64,000 bases of DNA. Source: Nocardioides humi. GTDB taxonomy: Bacteria > Actinomycetota > Actinomycetes > Propionibacteriales > Nocardioidaceae. The stretch is from assembly GCF_006494775.1 (NCBI RefSeq), contig NZ_CP041146.1, positions 6,132,501 through 6,196,500 of the forward strand, given 5' to 3'. The position numbers and the translations under genes are program-made. Below are positions 1 through 11,844 of the stretch, in pieces. Positions within the stretch are counted from its first letter, which is position 1. Each line of letters begins with the position of its first letter. The notes under the pieces are model-generated. The model saw nothing but the letters and a program-made list of their open reading frames with translations, was not told the DNA's origin and did not search any database.

Positions 1-309
1 CGCGAGCAGCTCGCCGCCGAGGGCGTCCACGCCCGGGTCGTCTCGATGCCGTGCATCGAGTGGTTCGAGGCGCAGACCCAGGCCTACCGCGACTCCGTGA
101 TCCCGCCGACCGTCAAGGCCCGGGTCTCCGTCGAGGCCGGCGTGAAGCAGGGCTGGCGCGAGTACGTCGGCGACGCCGGCCGGATCGTCGGCATCGAGCA
201 CTACGGCGCGAGCGCCGACGCCGCCACCCTGTTCCGCGAGTTCGGCTTCACGCCGGAGGCCGTCGTGCAGGCGGCCCGCGAGAGCATCGCGGCGGCAGCC
301 CGCGACTGA
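1..309 (+). CDS. tkt: Transketolase, C-terminal end (partial)
   Basis: Reading frame 1 is open from the window edge to a TGA at 307-309, giving the last 102 residues of a transketolase; the start lies outside the window. The visible part is the C-terminal domain, with the typical VSMPCIEWFEAQ segment and a GIEHYGASA segment before the terminal helix. Transketolase is a thiamine-diphosphate enzyme that moves two-carbon units between sugar phosphates in the cytosolic pentose phosphate pathway. The transaldolase gene follows 33 bp downstream on the same strand, as in the usual actinobacterial tkt-tal operon. Confidence 0.93.
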   Translation, partial: REQLAAEGVHARVVSMPCIEWFEAQTQAYRDSVIPPTVKARVSVEAGVKQGWREYVGDAGRIVGIEHYGASADAATLFREFGFTPEAVVQAARESIAAAARD

Positions 310-342
310 CCTACCCGCAGCACCCACCCGCAGGAGGAACTC

Positions 343-1449
343 ATGAGTGATCGCTTGAAGACCCTCGCCGACGCGGGGGTGTCCATCTGGCTCGACGACC
401 TGTCCCGCGAGCGGATCGAGACCGGCAACCTCGCCGACCTCGTCCGGGAGCGCTCGGTCGTCGGCGTGACCACGAACCCGACGATCTTCGCCGGGGCGAT
501 CGCGGACGGAGAGCGGTACGACGCCCAGGTGCGCGACCTCGTCGCCGGCGGCTCCGGCGTCGACGAGGTGATCTTCGCGCTCACCACCGACGACGTCCGC
601 AACGCCTGCGACGTGCTCGCCCCGGTGGCCGCCGCCCACCCCGCGGACGGTCGGGTGTCCATCGAGGTCGAGCCGACGCTGGCCAACGACACCGAGGCCA
701 CCATCGCCTCGGCCAAGGCGCTGTGGGCGGCCGTCGACCGTCCCAACGCGCTGATCAAGATCCCCGCGACTCTCGAGGGGCTGCCGGCGATCACCGCCGC
801 CATCGCGGCCGGGATCAGCGTCAACGTCACCCTGATCTTCTCGGTCGAGCGCTACCGCGCCGTCATGGACGCCTACCTCTCCGGGCTGGAGCAGGCGCAG
901 GAGGCGGGCGTCGACCTGTCCACGATCCAGTCCGTCGCCTCGTTCTTCGTCTCCCGCGTCGACACCGAGATCGACGCGCGGCTTGAGAAGATCGGCACCG
1001 ACGAGGCGCTCGCGCTGCGCGGCAAGGCGGCCGTCGCCAACGCCCGGCTCGCGTACGCCGCCTTCGAGGAGGTGCTCGGCTCCGCGCGCTGGCAGGCGCT
1101 CGCCGGGACGGGCGCCAACCCCCAGCGGCCGCTGTGGGCGTCCACGGGCGTCAAGAACCCGGCGTACCCCGACACGCTCTACGTCACCGACCTGGTCGTC
1201 GCCGACACCGTCAACACCATGCCCGAGAAGACGCTGCTGGCGTTCGCCGACCACGGCGACGTCACCGGCGACCAGGTGACCGGCCGGGCCGCCGACGCGC
1301 AGGCCGTGTTCGACCAGCTGGCCGCGGCCGGGATCGACCTCGACGACGTGTTCGTGGTCCTCGAGACCGAGGGGGTCGACAAGTTCAAGGCCTCCTGGAC
1401 CGAGCTCGTCGCCACCGTCCGGACGCAGATGGACAAGGCCAAGGGCTGA
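343..1449 (+). CDS. tal: Transaldolase
   Basis: The 368-aa product is a full-length transaldolase of the longer actinobacterial type. It transfers a dihydroxyacetone unit between sedoheptulose 7-phosphate and glyceraldehyde 3-phosphate. Visible family features are [11 protein letters not shown] near residue 42 and the Schiff-base lysine in ALIKIPAT (about K139). A purine-rich GGAGGAA stretch lies a few bases before the ATG at 343, supporting this start. The gene sits between tkt and pgi with very short spacing (3 bp to pgi), so it is almost certainly co-transcribed with them. Confidence 0.96.
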   Translation: MSDRLKTLADAGVSIWLDDLSRERIETGNLADLVRERSVVGVTTNPTIFAGAIADGERYDAQVRDLVAGGSGVDEVIFALTTDDVRNACDVLAPVAAAHPADGRVSIEVEPTLANDTEATIASAKALWAAVDRPNALIKIPATLEGLPAITAAIAAGISVNVTLIFSVERYRAVMDAYLSGLEQAQEAGVDLSTIQSVASFFVSRVDTEIDARLEKIGTDEALALRGKAAVANARLAYAAFEEVLGSARWQALAGTGANPQRPLWASTGVKNPAYPDTLYVTDLVVADTVNTMPEKTLLAFADHGDVTGDQVTGRAADAQAVFDQLAAAGIDLDDVFVVLETEGVDKFKASWTELVATVRTQMDKAKG

Positions 1450-1452
1450 GCC

Positions 1453-3102
1453 GTGGGCGCGGCTCCCGTCGACCCGACCGCGACCGAGGCCTGGGGGCGG
1501 CTCGCCGAGCTGGCGTCGGGCTTCCGGCCCGACCTGCCCGGCCTGCTCACCGACGCCGAGTGGGTGAGCCGCTCGACGGTCCGGGCCGCGGACCTGCGCG
1601 TGGACCTCTCCAAGAACCTGGTCACGCCCGAGATCTGGAAGGCGCTGCGCTCCCTGGCCGCGGAGGTCGGTCTCGAGGAGCGGCGGGACGCCATGTTCCG
1701 CGGCGAGCGGATCAACGTCACCGAGGACCGTGCCGTGCTCCACACGGCGCTGCGCCGGCCCCCGGACGCCGAGGGCCCGGAGGTCGGCGGCGAGGACGTC
1801 GTCGCGCAGGTGCACGAGGTGCTGCGTCGCGTCTACGCCTTCGCGGACGACGTGCGCTCGGGCGCCTGGCGCGGCTTCACGGGGCAGCCCATCCGCACGG
1901 TCGTCAACATCGGCATCGGCGGCTCGGACCTCGGACCCGTGATGGCGTACGAGGCGCTCAAGGCGTACGTCCAGGACGGCCTGGAGTGCCGGTTCATCAG
2001 CAATATCGACCCGACGGACGCGGCGCAGACCCTCGCCGGGCTCGACCCCGCGACGACGCTGTTCATCGTGGCCAGCAAGACCTTCGGGACCCTGGAGACG
2101 CTCACCAACGCCCGGCTGTGCCGGACCTGGCTGCTCGACGGACTCGGCGCCGGCGAGGAGGCGGTGTCCCGGCACTTCGTCGCCGTCTCCACCGCGCTCG
2201 ACAAGGTGGCGGCCTTCGGCATCGACCCGGCCAACGCGTTCGGGTTCTGGGACTGGGTGGGCGGGCGCTACTCCGTCGACTCGGCCATCGGCACCTCGCT
2301 CGCGGTCGCGATCGGTCCCGAGCGGTTCGCGGAGTTCCTGGCCGGCTTCCACGCGGTCGACGAGCACTTCCGCACCACCCCGCTGGAGGACAACGTCCCG
2401 GCGCTGATGGGGCTGCTCAACGTCTGGTACACCGACTTCCTCGGCGCCCAGTCCCACGCGGTCCTCCCCTACGCGCAGTCGCTGCACCGGTTCCCGGCGT
2501 ACCTGCAGCAGCTGACCATGGAGTCCAACGGCAAGAGCGTGCGCTGGGACGGCACCGCGGTCACCACCGACACCGGCGAGGTGTTCTGGGGCGAGCCCGG
2601 CACCAACGGCCAGCACGCCTTCTACCAGCTGCTGCACCAGGGCACCCGGCTCGTCCCGGCGGACTTCATCGCGTTCGCGACGCCGTCGTACCCGCTCACC
2701 GACGGCTCCACCGATGTCCACGAGCTGCTGCTCGCCAACTTCCTCGCCCAGACCAAGGCGCTGGCGTACGGCAAGTCGGCGGACGAGGTGCGCGCCGAGG
2801 GCACGGCCGAGGCCGTCGTACCCGCGCGGGTGTTCTCCGGCAACCGGCCGACCACCTCGATCATGGCGCCCGCGCTGACGCCGTCCGTGCTCGGCCAGCT
2901 GATCGCGCTGTACGAGCACATCACGTTCACCCAGGGCGTGGTGTGGGGCATCGACAGCTTCGACCAGTGGGGCGTCGAGCTCGGCAAGCAGCTCGCCCTG
3001 CAGATCGTCCCCGCCCTCGGCGGCGACGCCGCCGTGCTGGCCGAGCAGGACGCCTCCACCCGCGCGATGATCGACTACTACCGGGAGCACCGCCGCCGAT
3101 GA
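1453..3102 (+). CDS. pgi: Glucose-6-phosphate isomerase
   Basis: The 549-aa product is the normal length for bacterial phosphoglucose isomerase, which interconverts glucose 6-phosphate and fructose 6-phosphate. Signature segments are present: [11 protein letters not shown] near residue 153, SKTFGTLET near 208, [12 protein letters not shown] near 356 and the C-terminal [11 protein letters not shown]. The start is a GTG three bases after the tal stop. The stop overlaps the ATG of the lactonase gene (ATGA at 3099-3102), which implies translational coupling. The gene links upper glycolysis to the pentose phosphate genes around it; zwf and opcA are absent from this operon. Confidence 0.96.
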   Translation: MGAAPVDPTATEAWGRLAELASGFRPDLPGLLTDAEWVSRSTVRAADLRVDLSKNLVTPEIWKALRSLAAEVGLEERRDAMFRGERINVTEDRAVLHTALRRPPDAEGPEVGGEDVVAQVHEVLRRVYAFADDVRSGAWRGFTGQPIRTVVNIGIGGSDLGPVMAYEALKAYVQDGLECRFISNIDPTDAAQTLAGLDPATTLFIVASKTFGTLETLTNARLCRTWLLDGLGAGEEAVSRHFVAVSTALDKVAAFGIDPANAFGFWDWVGGRYSVDSAIGTSLAVAIGPERFAEFLAGFHAVDEHFRTTPLEDNVPALMGLLNVWYTDFLGAQSHAVLPYAQSLHRFPAYLQQLTMESNGKSVRWDGTAVTTDTGEVFWGEPGTNGQHAFYQLLHQGTRLVPADFIAFATPSYPLTDGSTDVHELLLANFLAQTKALAYGKSADEVRAEGTAEAVVPARVFSGNRPTTSIMAPALTPSVLGQLIALYEHITFTQGVVWGIDSFDQWGVELGKQLALQIVPALGGDAAVLAEQDASTRAMIDYYREHRRR

Positions 3103-3847
3103 CCGACACCCCCCAGCCCCTCATCGAGGTGCACCCCGACGCCGCCGCGCTCGCCACCGCCGTCGCCGGCGAGCTCCTCAACCGGATCGCCGACGCCCAG
3201 GCCGCGGGCCACGTCCCCCACATCGGCCTCACCGGCGGCTCGATCGCCGACGCGATCCACCGCGAGGTGGCCCGCCTCGCGCCCGCCTCCGGCGTCGACT
3301 GGGGGCGGTGGTGCTCTGGTTCGGCGACGAGCGGTTCGTCCCCGCCGACTCCCCCGACCGCAACGTCAACCAGGCGCGGGCGGCGTTCCTCGACGAGGTC
3401 GGCGCCTTCCGCGTGCACACCGCCCCCGCCTCGTCCGAGGCCGGCTCCGCGGAGGAGTCCGCGGCGTCGTACGCCGACACGGTCCGGGCCGAGGGCGGCG
3501 GGGACTTCGACGTCCTCATGCTCGGCGTCGGCCCCGACGGCCACATCGCCTCCCTCTTCCCCGGCCACCCCGGCCTGGACGCCACGGACGCGATCGCCGT
3601 CGCCGTCCACGACTCCCCCAAGCCGCCGCCGGACCGGGTCAGCCTCACCTTCGAGGCCCTCAACCGCGCCCAGTCGGTGTGGTTCCTGGTCAGCGGCGAG
3701 CCCAAGGCCGACGCCGTCCGCCGCGCCCTCGCCGAGGTCCCCGCCGGCCAGGCGGCCGCCGCCCTCCGCGAGACCCCCGCCCGCGGCGTCACCGGCAGGG
3801 CCGAGACCGTCTGGTTCCTCGACGCGGACGCAGCGACCCTGATCTGA
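3099..3847 (+). CDS. pgl: 6-phosphogluconolactonase (1-nt frameshift)
   Basis: The gene hydrolyses 6-phosphogluconolactone in the oxidative pentose phosphate pathway. It starts with the ATG that overlaps the pgi stop. Residues up to about 68 (HIGLTGGS, then GVDWG) are in one frame; the rest, beginning [12 protein letters not shown] and including [14 protein letters not shown], is in the -1 frame. Adding one G to the G run at 3301-3305 restores a continuous protein of about 249 aa with no other defect. I infer a sequencing or assembly deletion rather than a true pseudogene, because every other family motif is intact. Confidence 0.88.
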
Positions 3848-3849
3848 CC

Positions 3850-3965
3850 CGACCCGGCTCGAACTGACCCGGGATTCGCGCCGACCCGGCGCATCCTGAC
3901 CTGCAAACGCCACCGACCCGGCACGTTCTGACCTGCGAATTTCGCCGACCTGGCTCGAAACTGCA
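3850..3965. repeat. Left array of four 20-bp repeats, period 32 bp
   Basis: Four copies of a 20-bp unit, consensus CGACCCGGCGCATCCTGACC, start at 3850, 3882, 3914 and 3946, exactly 32 bp apart. The 12-bp spacers between them differ in sequence. The last copy is the most degenerate. The array fills the gap between the pgl stop and the following gene. A second array of the same unit in opposite orientation lies at 5021-5136, so the pair brackets the gene at 4042-5025. Function unknown. Confidence 0.85.
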
Positions 3966-4041
3966 CGCGATTCACGCTCCCATCCACAGGTCCTCGGGGC
4001 ACATGATTGATCCACAGGCCGGTAGGGGCACGAGGCTCGCC

Positions 4042-5025
4042 ATGAAACGTGCCGACTTCGAGGGCCTCGCCCTCCTCCCCGCCGGATTCCCGCTGCCGCT
4101 GGACCGCCCGTTCACGACGACCATGGCCGGCCGAGAGGCAGGTCTCCTCGGCAAGGACCTCACCTGGCTCGTCGGCCAGGGCTTCATCCGGCGCCTGATC
4201 AAGAGCGTGTACGTCGCGAGCCCGGTGCCCGACAGTCTCGACCTTCGTTGCTCGGCCCTCAAGCTCGTCGTACCGCCCGACGCTGTGGTCTGCGACCGCC
4301 ACGCCGGCTGGCTGCACGGCGCGGAGATGGTTCTGGCGCCGAACGAGCACATCCACATCGCCCCTGTTCGTGTCTTCCTGCCCGCCGCTGGCCGTCGGCT
4401 TCGCAACGGCTTGGCGGACAGCGGGGAGCGCACCTTCGGTCGCGGCGACATCGTGGAGATCAACGGACTCCGTGTCACCTCGCCGCTGCGCACGACCTGG
4501 GATCTCGGCCGGAGCCGGTTCGTCGAGCGTTCACTGGCCGCCATGGACCAGATGCTCCGTCTCGGTCTGTTCTCGGCGGGCGAGCTGATCGACGGCGTTC
4601 CGCGGTTCAAGGGCATGCGATGGGTGCGGACGCTTCGCGTCATGGCCGGGTACGCCGATGGCCGCGCCGAGTCGCCGCCCGAGTCGATCCTCAGGCTCCG
4701 ATGGATCCAGGCCAATCTGCCCACACCCGTTCCCCAGCTCGAGGTTCACAACGCCGATGGCATGTTCCTGGCGAGACTCGATCTCGGCAATGAGGAGCTG
4801 TGGTTCGCAGCGGAGTACGACGGCGACGAGTGGCACTCGACGCCTGACCAGCTGCGGCACGACCGCGAACGGCGTGCGCTCGTCGAGGCCGAGACGCCGT
4901 ACCTCATCAAGGCGCTCAGGAAGGAGAACCTCTTCGGGCCGAAGGCCGATGCCGAGGCAGTCCTGCGTCGCGGCATCGTCGAAGCCCGCCGTCGTCCGAG
5001 TCAGCGATGCTCACGTGTCGGGTAA
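4042..5025 (+). CDS. AbiEi-type / DUF559-domain protein inside inverted repeat arrays
   Basis: The 327-aa product resembles actinobacterial proteins with an AbiEi-like (type IV antitoxin) winged N-terminal region and a C-terminal DUF559 (Vsr-like nuclease fold) region. Visible are an N-terminal LTWLVGQGFIRRLIKSVYV segment typical of the AbiEi wing, LRTTWDLGR in the middle, and a C-terminal AAEYDGDEWH segment with acidic residues where DUF559 proteins have E/D-x-D-x-x-x-H. I chose the ATG at 4042 because GAGG lies six bases upstream; an ATG at 4003 is also in frame. No partner toxin gene is adjacent. Codon use is a little less G/C-biased than its neighbours, which may hint at transfer. Its TAA stop lies inside the first copy of the right-hand array. 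Function is not established. Confidence 0.72.
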   Translation: MKRADFEGLALLPAGFPLPLDRPFTTTMAGREAGLLGKDLTWLVGQGFIRRLIKSVYVASPVPDSLDLRCSALKLVVPPDAVVCDRHAGWLHGAEMVLAPNEHIHIAPVRVFLPAAGRRLRNGLADSGERTFGRGDIVEINGLRVTSPLRTTWDLGRSRFVERSLAAMDQMLRLGLFSAGELIDGVPRFKGMRWVRTLRVMAGYADGRAESPPESILRLRWIQANLPTPVPQLEVHNADGMFLARLDLGNEELWFAAEYDGDEWHSTPDQLRHDRERRALVEAETPYLIKALRKENLFGPKADAEAVLRRGIVEARRRPSQRCSRVG

Positions 5026-5136
5026 GGATGCGCCGGGTCGGCGACCACCACAGGTCAGGATGCGCCGGGTCGACGCAAATCCCGGGTCAGGAGCAGCCGG
5101 GTCAGCGCGAGAATCAGGTCAGGATGCGCCGGGTCG
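5021..5136. repeat. Right array of four 20-bp repeats, inverted relative to the left array
   Basis: Four copies of GGTCAGGATGCGCCGGGTCG, the reverse complement of the left-array unit, start at 5021, 5053, 5085 and 5117, again exactly 32 bp apart with 12-bp variable spacers. Copies two and four are identical. The first copy carries C to A (GGTAAGG), which creates the stop codon of the upstream gene. The array ends two bases before the rbpA stop codon. Confidence 0.86.
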
Positions 5137-5138
5137 CG

Positions 5139-5498
5139 CTAGAAGATGATCTCGCCGGACTTGCGGCGGGAGCGGAGCAGCTGGATGGCCTCGTCGAGGA
5201 TGACCTCGGCCTCCTTGTCGGAGCGGCGCTCCTTCACGTAGGCGAGGTGCGTCTTGTACGGCTCGATCTTGGGCGCCGGGGGCGCGTTCTCGGAGTCGAG
5301 GCCGGCGGGGAGGCCGCACTTGGGGCAGTCCCACGAGTCCGGGACGGACGCCTCGACGGAGAAGGTGATCACCGAGCGGTGGTCGTTCGCACAGAAGTAC
5401 GTGACCGCCTGACGGGGAGCGGCCTCGCCACGCTCGGCCTCGCCCATCGGACCCGCACCGACGCGACTACCGCGGATCGCGTTCCCACCACCAGCCAA
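5139..5498 (-). CDS. rbpA: RNA polymerase-binding protein RbpA
   Basis: The 119-aa product is RbpA, an actinobacteria-specific protein that binds RNA polymerase and group 1/2 sigma factors and stabilises the open promoter complex. The zinc-binding core is visible as YFCANDHRS followed by WDCPKCGLPAG. The C-terminal sigma-interaction domain is represented by the segment KTHLAYVKERR and LLRSRRKSGE. Length matches the family. The gene is last in the minus-strand run after secG (70 bp spacing) and ends against the right repeat array. Confidence 0.95.
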   Translation of the reverse strand: MAGGGNAIRGSRVGAGPMGEAERGEAAPRQAVTYFCANDHRSVITFSVEASVPDSWDCPKCGLPAGLDSENAPPAPKIEPYKTHLAYVKERRSDKEAEVILDEAIQLLRSRRKSGEIIF

Positions 5499-5568
5499 CG
5501 GATTCTCTCCTCAAGCCCTCGGACGCCCCGGCCTCGCCGGATGCGGTTGCTCTAGACGGTCTGTGCTG

Positions 5569-5805
5569 TCAGTTCTGATAGGCGAGCAGCAGGCCCAGCG
5601 CGATCACGCAGGCGAACCAGATGACGCCGATCCCGACCGTGAACCGGTCGAGGTTGCGCTCGGCGACCGACGAGCCGCCGAGCGAGCTCGAGACGCCGCC
5701 ACCGAACATGTCCGAGAGGCCGCCGCCCCGACCCTTGTGCAGCAGCACCAGCAGGATCATGATCAGGCTCGTCAGGATGAGCAGCACAGTCAGAAGCGTC
5801 GACAC
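5569..5805 (-). CDS. secG: Preprotein translocase subunit SecG
   Basis: The 78-aa product is SecG, the small subunit of the SecYEG protein-conducting channel. It has two hydrophobic segments (about residues 3-20 and 54-74) joined by a glycine-rich, polar loop with GRGGGLSDMFGGG, the typical family pattern. The gene lies 27 bp downstream of tpiA on the same strand, its conserved position in actinobacteria, and is probably part of the gap-pgk-tpiA-secG transcript. Confidence 0.95.
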   Translation of the reverse strand: MSTLLTVLLILTSLIMILLVLLHKGRGGGLSDMFGGGVSSSLGGSSVAERNLDRFTVGIGVIWFACVIALGLLLAYQN

Positions 5806-5832
5806 GCGAGGAATCCTACGTCAGGTCCGGTA

Positions 5833-6630
5833 CTACGACAGCACCGGCATGTCGTAGAACCGGCAGATGCCGCCGAACTCGTCCGCCTCGAGGCTCGCGC
5901 CGCCGACGAGCGCGCCGTCGACGTCGGGCTTGGCCATGATCCCGGCGACGTTCGCGGCCTTCACCGAGCCGCCGTAGAGGATGCGTACGGCGTCCGCGGC
6001 CTCGTCGCCGTAGGACTCCCGCACCTGCCCGCGGATGGCGGCGCAGACCTCCTGCGCGTCGTCGGGGGTGGCCACCTCGCCGGTGCCGATCGCCCAGACC
6101 GGCTCGTAGGCGATGACCAGCCCGGCGACCTGCTTCTTCGACAGCCCGGCGAGCGAGCCCTCGACCTGCGCCATGGTGTACGGCACGTGCTCGCCGGCCT
6201 GCCGGACCTCCAGGCCCTCGCCGACACAGACGATCGGGGTGATGTCGGACCCCAGCGCGGCCTTCGCCTTGGCGTTGACGATCTCGTCGGTCTCGGTGTG
6301 GTACTGCCGGCGCTCGGAGTGCCCGACGACCACATAGGAGCAGCCGAGCTTCGCGAGCATCGCCGCCGAGATCTCGCCCGTGTAGGCGCCTCCGGCGTGC
6401 TGCGAGACGTCCTGGGCGCCGTACCGGATCGAGAGGCGGTCGCCGTCGACGAGGGTCTGCACCGAGCGGATGTCGGTGAACGGCGGGATCACCGCGACCT
6501 CGACCCTGCCGTAGTCGTGCCGCTTGTCGGACAGCGTCCAGGCGAGCTTCTGCACCAGCACCACGGCCTCGGCGTGGTTGAGGTTCATCTTCCAGTTGCC
6601 CGCCATCAGCGGGGTGCGTGCAGCGGCCAT
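5833..6630 (-). CDS. tpiA: Triosephosphate isomerase
   Basis: The 265-aa product interconverts dihydroxyacetone phosphate and glyceraldehyde 3-phosphate. The substrate lysine is in GNWKMN near residue 14, the catalytic histidine in VVGHSERR near 99, and the catalytic glutamate in [11 protein letters not shown] near 170; the phosphate-gripping YGGSV follows. The ATG at 6628-6630 gives a normal N-terminus and lies one base after the pgk stop, indicating translational coupling. An in-frame extension further upstream runs through pgk in the wrong frame and is not used. Confidence 0.96.
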   Translation of the reverse strand: MAAARTPLMAGNWKMNLNHAEAVVLVQKLAWTLSDKRHDYGRVEVAVIPPFTDIRSVQTLVDGDRLSIRYGAQDVSQHAGGAYTGEISAAMLAKLGCSYVVVGHSERRQYHTETDEIVNAKAKAALGSDITPIVCVGEGLEVRQAGEHVPYTMAQVEGSLAGLSKKQVAGLVIAYEPVWAIGTGEVATPDDAQEVCAAIRGQVRESYGDEAADAVRILYGGSVKAANVAGIMAKPDVDGALVGGASLEADEFGGICRFYDMPVLS

Positions 6631-6631
6631 G

Positions 6632-7831
6632 TCAGGCGCCTTCCTCTTCGAGGACCGTGATGCCGGGCAGCTCCTTGCCCTCGAGGTACTCCAGGCTCGC
6701 GCCGCCGCCGGTCGAGATGTGACCGAACGCGGCCTCGTCGAACCCGAGGGTGCGTACGGCGGCCGCGGAGTCGCCGCCACCGACGACCGAGAGCCCGTCG
6801 ACCTTGGTCAGCGCATCGGCGACCGCGCGCGTGCCCTCCGCGAAGGCCGGCTGCTCGAAGACCCCCATCGGCCCGTTCCAGAACACCGTCTTGGCGTCCG
6901 CGAGCGCGGCGGCGAAGGCCGCGCCGGACTCCGGACCGATGTCGAGCCCGAGCGCGTCCGCGGGAATCTCCGAGGCGGCGACCACCCGGGCCGACGCCTC
7001 GTCCCCGAACGCGTCGGCCACCACGATGTCGGTGGGCAGCAGGATCTCGACGCCGAGCTCCTCGGCCCGGGCCCGGTAGGCCCGCACGGTGTCGAGCTGG
7101 TCCTCCTCGAGCAGGCTCTTGCCGACCTCGAGCCCGTCGGCCTTCAGGAAGGTGAACACCATCCCGCCGCCGATGAGCAGCCGGTCGGCCTTGCCGAGCA
7201 GGTTGTCGATCACGCCGAGCTTGTCGGAGACCTTCGAGCCGCCGAGCACCACGACATAGGGCCGCTCAGGCGAGACCGTCAGGCGACGCAGCACCTCGAC
7301 CTCGGCCGCGACGAGACCGCCCATGGCGTGCGGGAGCCGCTGCGCGACGTCGTAGACGCTGGCCTGCTTGCGGTGCACGACGCCGAACCCGTCGGAGACG
7401 AACGCGTCGGCCAGCGCCGCGAGCTGACCGGCGAAGGCGCCGCGCTCGGCGTCGTCCTTGCTCGTCTCGCCGGCGTTGAACCGGACGTTCTCCAGCAGCG
7501 CGACCTGCCCGTCGGCCAGCGCCGCGACCGTCTCCTGCGCCGAGGCGCCGACGGTGTCCGTGGCGAAGGCCACCGGCACGCCGAGCAGCTCGCCGAGACG
7601 GGCGGCGACCGGAGCCAGGGAGTACGCCGGGTCCGGCTCCCCCTTCGGCCGGCCGAGGTGCGCGGTGACGACGACGCGGGCGCCGGCGTCGGCCAGCGCC
7701 CTGATCGTCGGCACGCTCGCACGGATCCGGCCGTCATCGGTGATCCGGCTGCCGTCCAGCGGCACGTTCAGGTCGGAGCGGACGAGGACGCGCTTGCCGC
7801 GTACGTCGCCCAGGCCGTTGAAGTCAGTCAC
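6632..7831 (-). CDS. pgk: Phosphoglycerate kinase
   Basis: The 399-aa product is a complete phosphoglycerate kinase, which makes ATP from 1,3-bisphosphoglycerate in glycolysis. The N-terminal [12 protein letters not shown] signature is near residue 13, the HLGRPKG segment near 58, and the C-terminal nucleotide-binding [10 protein letters not shown] and GGGDSAAA motifs are intact. It lies between gap (25 bp upstream) and tpiA (1 bp downstream) in the glycolytic operon. Confidence 0.97.
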   Translation of the reverse strand: MTDFNGLGDVRGKRVLVRSDLNVPLDGSRITDDGRIRASVPTIRALADAGARVVVTAHLGRPKGEPDPAYSLAPVAARLGELLGVPVAFATDTVGASAQETVAALADGQVALLENVRFNAGETSKDDAERGAFAGQLAALADAFVSDGFGVVHRKQASVYDVAQRLPHAMGGLVAAEVEVLRRLTVSPERPYVVVLGGSKVSDKLGVIDNLLGKADRLLIGGGMVFTFLKADGLEVGKSLLEEDQLDTVRAYRARAEELGVEILLPTDIVVADAFGDEASARVVAASEIPADALGLDIGPESGAAFAAALADAKTVFWNGPMGVFEQPAFAEGTRAVADALTKVDGLSVVGGGDSAAAVRTLGFDEAAFGHISTGGGASLEYLEGKELPGITVLEEEGA

Positions 7832-7856
7832 AAGCGTCAGAGCCTAGCGCCGGGTG

Positions 7857-8900
<1,044 letters not shown>

Positions 8901-8981
8901 CTATCCCGCAGGGGGCGGCCGGCGGTGGGCGGGGGTGACCCGCATCACATGCTGGGACGAGCCCTCGGGCACCCGAGCGCG

Positions 8982-9968
8982 TCAGGCGTCGCCGGCGAGC
9001 ATCTCCGGGGTCAGCGACGCCTCGGTGTCGGGTACGCCGAGCTCCTCGGCCCGCTTGTCCGCCATCGCCAGCAGCCGGCGGATCCGCCCGGCGATGGCGT
9101 CCTTGGTGAGCACCGGGTCGTGGAGCTGCCCGAGCTCCTCGAGCGAGGCCTGCTTGTGCTCCAGGCGGAGCTCGCCCGCCATCCGCAGGTGGTCGGGGAC
9201 CTCGTCGCCGAGGATCTCCATCGCCCGCTGCACCCGGGCGCCGGCGGTGACCGCGGCCCGGGCGGAGCGGCGCAGGTTGGCGTCGTCGAAGTTGGCGAGC
9301 CGGTTGGCCGTGGCACGGACCTCGCGGCGCATCCGCCGCTCCTCCCAGGCCATCAGCGTCTCGTGGGCACCGAGCCGGGCCAGCAGCTGGCCGATCGCGT
9401 CGCCGTCGCGGATCACGACCCGGTCGACCCCGCGGACCTCTCGGGCCTTGGCCTGGATGCCGAGCCGGCGGGCGACCCCGACGAGCGCGAGCGCCGCCTC
9501 GGAGCCCGGGCAGGTGACCTCGAGCGAGGACGACCGGCCCGGCTCGGTGAGCGAGCCGTGGGCGAGGAAGGCGCCGCGCCACGCGGCCACGGCGTCGCAC
9601 GCGCCTCCGGACACGACCGCCGGCGGCAGGCCGCGCACGGGACGGCCGCGCTGGTCGAGCAGTCCGGTCTGGCGGGCCAGCGCCTCGCCGTCCTTGACGA
9701 CCCGGACGATATAGCGGCTGCCCTTGCGCAAGCCGTTGCCCTGCACCATCACGACCTCGGAGCCCTGCCCGTAGATCTCGGAGATGTCCTTGCGCAGGCG
9801 GCGGGCGGCGGCGCCGGTGTCGAGCTCGGCCTCCACCACGATCCGGCCGCCGACGATGTGCAGACCACCGGCGAAGCGCAGCATCGAGGCCACCTCGGCC
9901 TTGCGGCAACAGACCTTCGTGACCGGAATGTTGGCCAGCTCCGCCTTCACCTGTGCCGTCATCGCCAT
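8982..9968 (-). CDS. whiA: DNA-binding protein WhiA
   Basis: The 328-aa product is WhiA, a regulator of sporulation or cell division in actinobacteria that also occurs in non-sporulating species. The N-terminal half is a degenerate LAGLIDADG homing-endonuclease fold (segments [13 protein letters not shown] near residue 29 and [10 protein letters not shown] near 130); the C-terminal region is a helix-turn-helix with [15 protein letters not shown]. It follows the yvcK-like gene by 45 bp on the same strand, the conserved rapZ-yvcK-whiA order. Confidence 0.95.
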   Translation of the reverse strand: MAMTAQVKAELANIPVTKVCCRKAEVASMLRFAGGLHIVGGRIVVEAELDTGAAARRLRKDISEIYGQGSEVVMVQGNGLRKGSRYIVRVVKDGEALARQTGLLDQRGRPVRGLPPAVVSGGACDAVAAWRGAFLAHGSLTEPGRSSSLEVTCPGSEAALALVGVARRLGIQAKAREVRGVDRVVIRDGDAIGQLLARLGAHETLMAWEERRMRREVRATANRLANFDDANLRRSARAAVTAGARVQRAMEILGDEVPDHLRMAGELRLEHKQASLEELGQLHDPVLTKDAIAGRIRRLLAMADKRAEELGVPDTEASLTPEMLAGDA

Positions 9969-10013
9969 GAGCCCGATCCTCCCACGGTGGTCAACGACCC
10001 CGGGCCGAGCCCG

Positions 10014-10974
10014 TCAGCGCAGGCCGAGAATCCGTGCGTACGCCGCCGCGAGCTTCACCGGGTCGTGCCGCGGGGAGCCGTCGTCGGCCGCGACGTCGTC
10101 GACCACCAGCCGCGCGCCGAGCGCCGCCACCGTCTCCTCCAGCTCGCCGAGGTCGTCGCCGACCGAGCCGCGATCGGCGAGCACGACGTCGATGCCCAGC
10201 TCGGGGGCGTGCTCGGCGAGCACCGCGAGGTGATCGGCCGGGCCGAAGCCGCCGGTCTCGCCGGCCTGCTCCGCGAGGTTGAGGACGACGACCAGCCGGG
10301 CGTCCGTGGCGACGAGGGCCTCCCGCAGCCGCGGGACGAGCAGGTGCGGGAGGACGCTGGTGAACCAGGAGCCCGGCCCGAGCACGGCCCAGTCCGCCTC
10401 GGCGATCGCGTCGACCACGGCCGGGCTCACCTCCGGGTCCGCGGGGTCGAGCGCGATCGAGGTGATGACGCCGTCGGTCGTGGCGACCTCGACCTGTCCG
10501 CGCACGGAGGTGAGCACGTCGGGCCGGCCCGGCACCAGGCCGCGCACCTCCGCGGTGATGTCCATCGGCGTCATCGCCATCGGCAGCACCCGGCCCTTCG
10601 CGCCGAGCAGCCGCCCGACCCAGTCGAGCGCGTCGACGTGGTCGCCGAGGAGCTCCCAGAGGCCGACGATGAGCAGGTTGCCGACGACGTGGCCGCGCAT
10701 CTCGCCGTCGCCGGCGAACCGGTGCTGCAGCACCCGCGCCCAGGTGTCGCCCCACGCGTCGTCGCCGCACAGGGCGGCGAGCGCCATCCGCAGGTCGCCG
10801 GGCGGCAGCACCCCGAACTCGCCGCGCAGCCGCCCGGACGAGCCTCCGTTGTCGGCGACGGTGACGACCGCGGTGAGCTCGTCGACGGTGAGGTCGTCGA
10901 CGAGCTGGCGCAGGGCGCTCAGCGAGGCGTGGAGGCCGTGGCCGCCGCCGAGCGCCACGACCGCCTGCGCCCGC

Positions 10975-10994
<20 letters not shown>
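10014..10994 (-). CDS. YvcK/CofD-like gluconeogenesis factor
   Basis: The 326-aa product belongs to the YvcK (UPF0052/CofD-like) family, linked in other bacteria to cell-wall precursor allocation and growth on gluconeogenic carbon. The nucleotide-binding VVALGGGHGL is at about residues 12-21, VTVADNGGSSGRLR near 44 and GPGSWFTSVLPHLL near 200. The start is a GTG that overlaps the end of rapZ by 20 bp, indicating translational coupling. The exact biochemical activity of this family is not settled. Confidence 0.93.

Positions 10995-11836
<842 letters not shown>

Positions 11837-11844
<8 letters not shown>

Noticed and set aside
1134..3842. A very long plus-strand frame (902 codons) overlapping tal, pgi and pgl
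   Set aside because: It is an Arg/Pro/Gly-rich shadow of the tal-pgi frames; only its last part from 3099 is real (N-terminal half of pgl).
3850..5136. CRISPR array
   Set aside because: Repeats are 20 bp with only 12-bp spacers, repeat copies diverge, the two arrays are inverted, and no cas gene is near.
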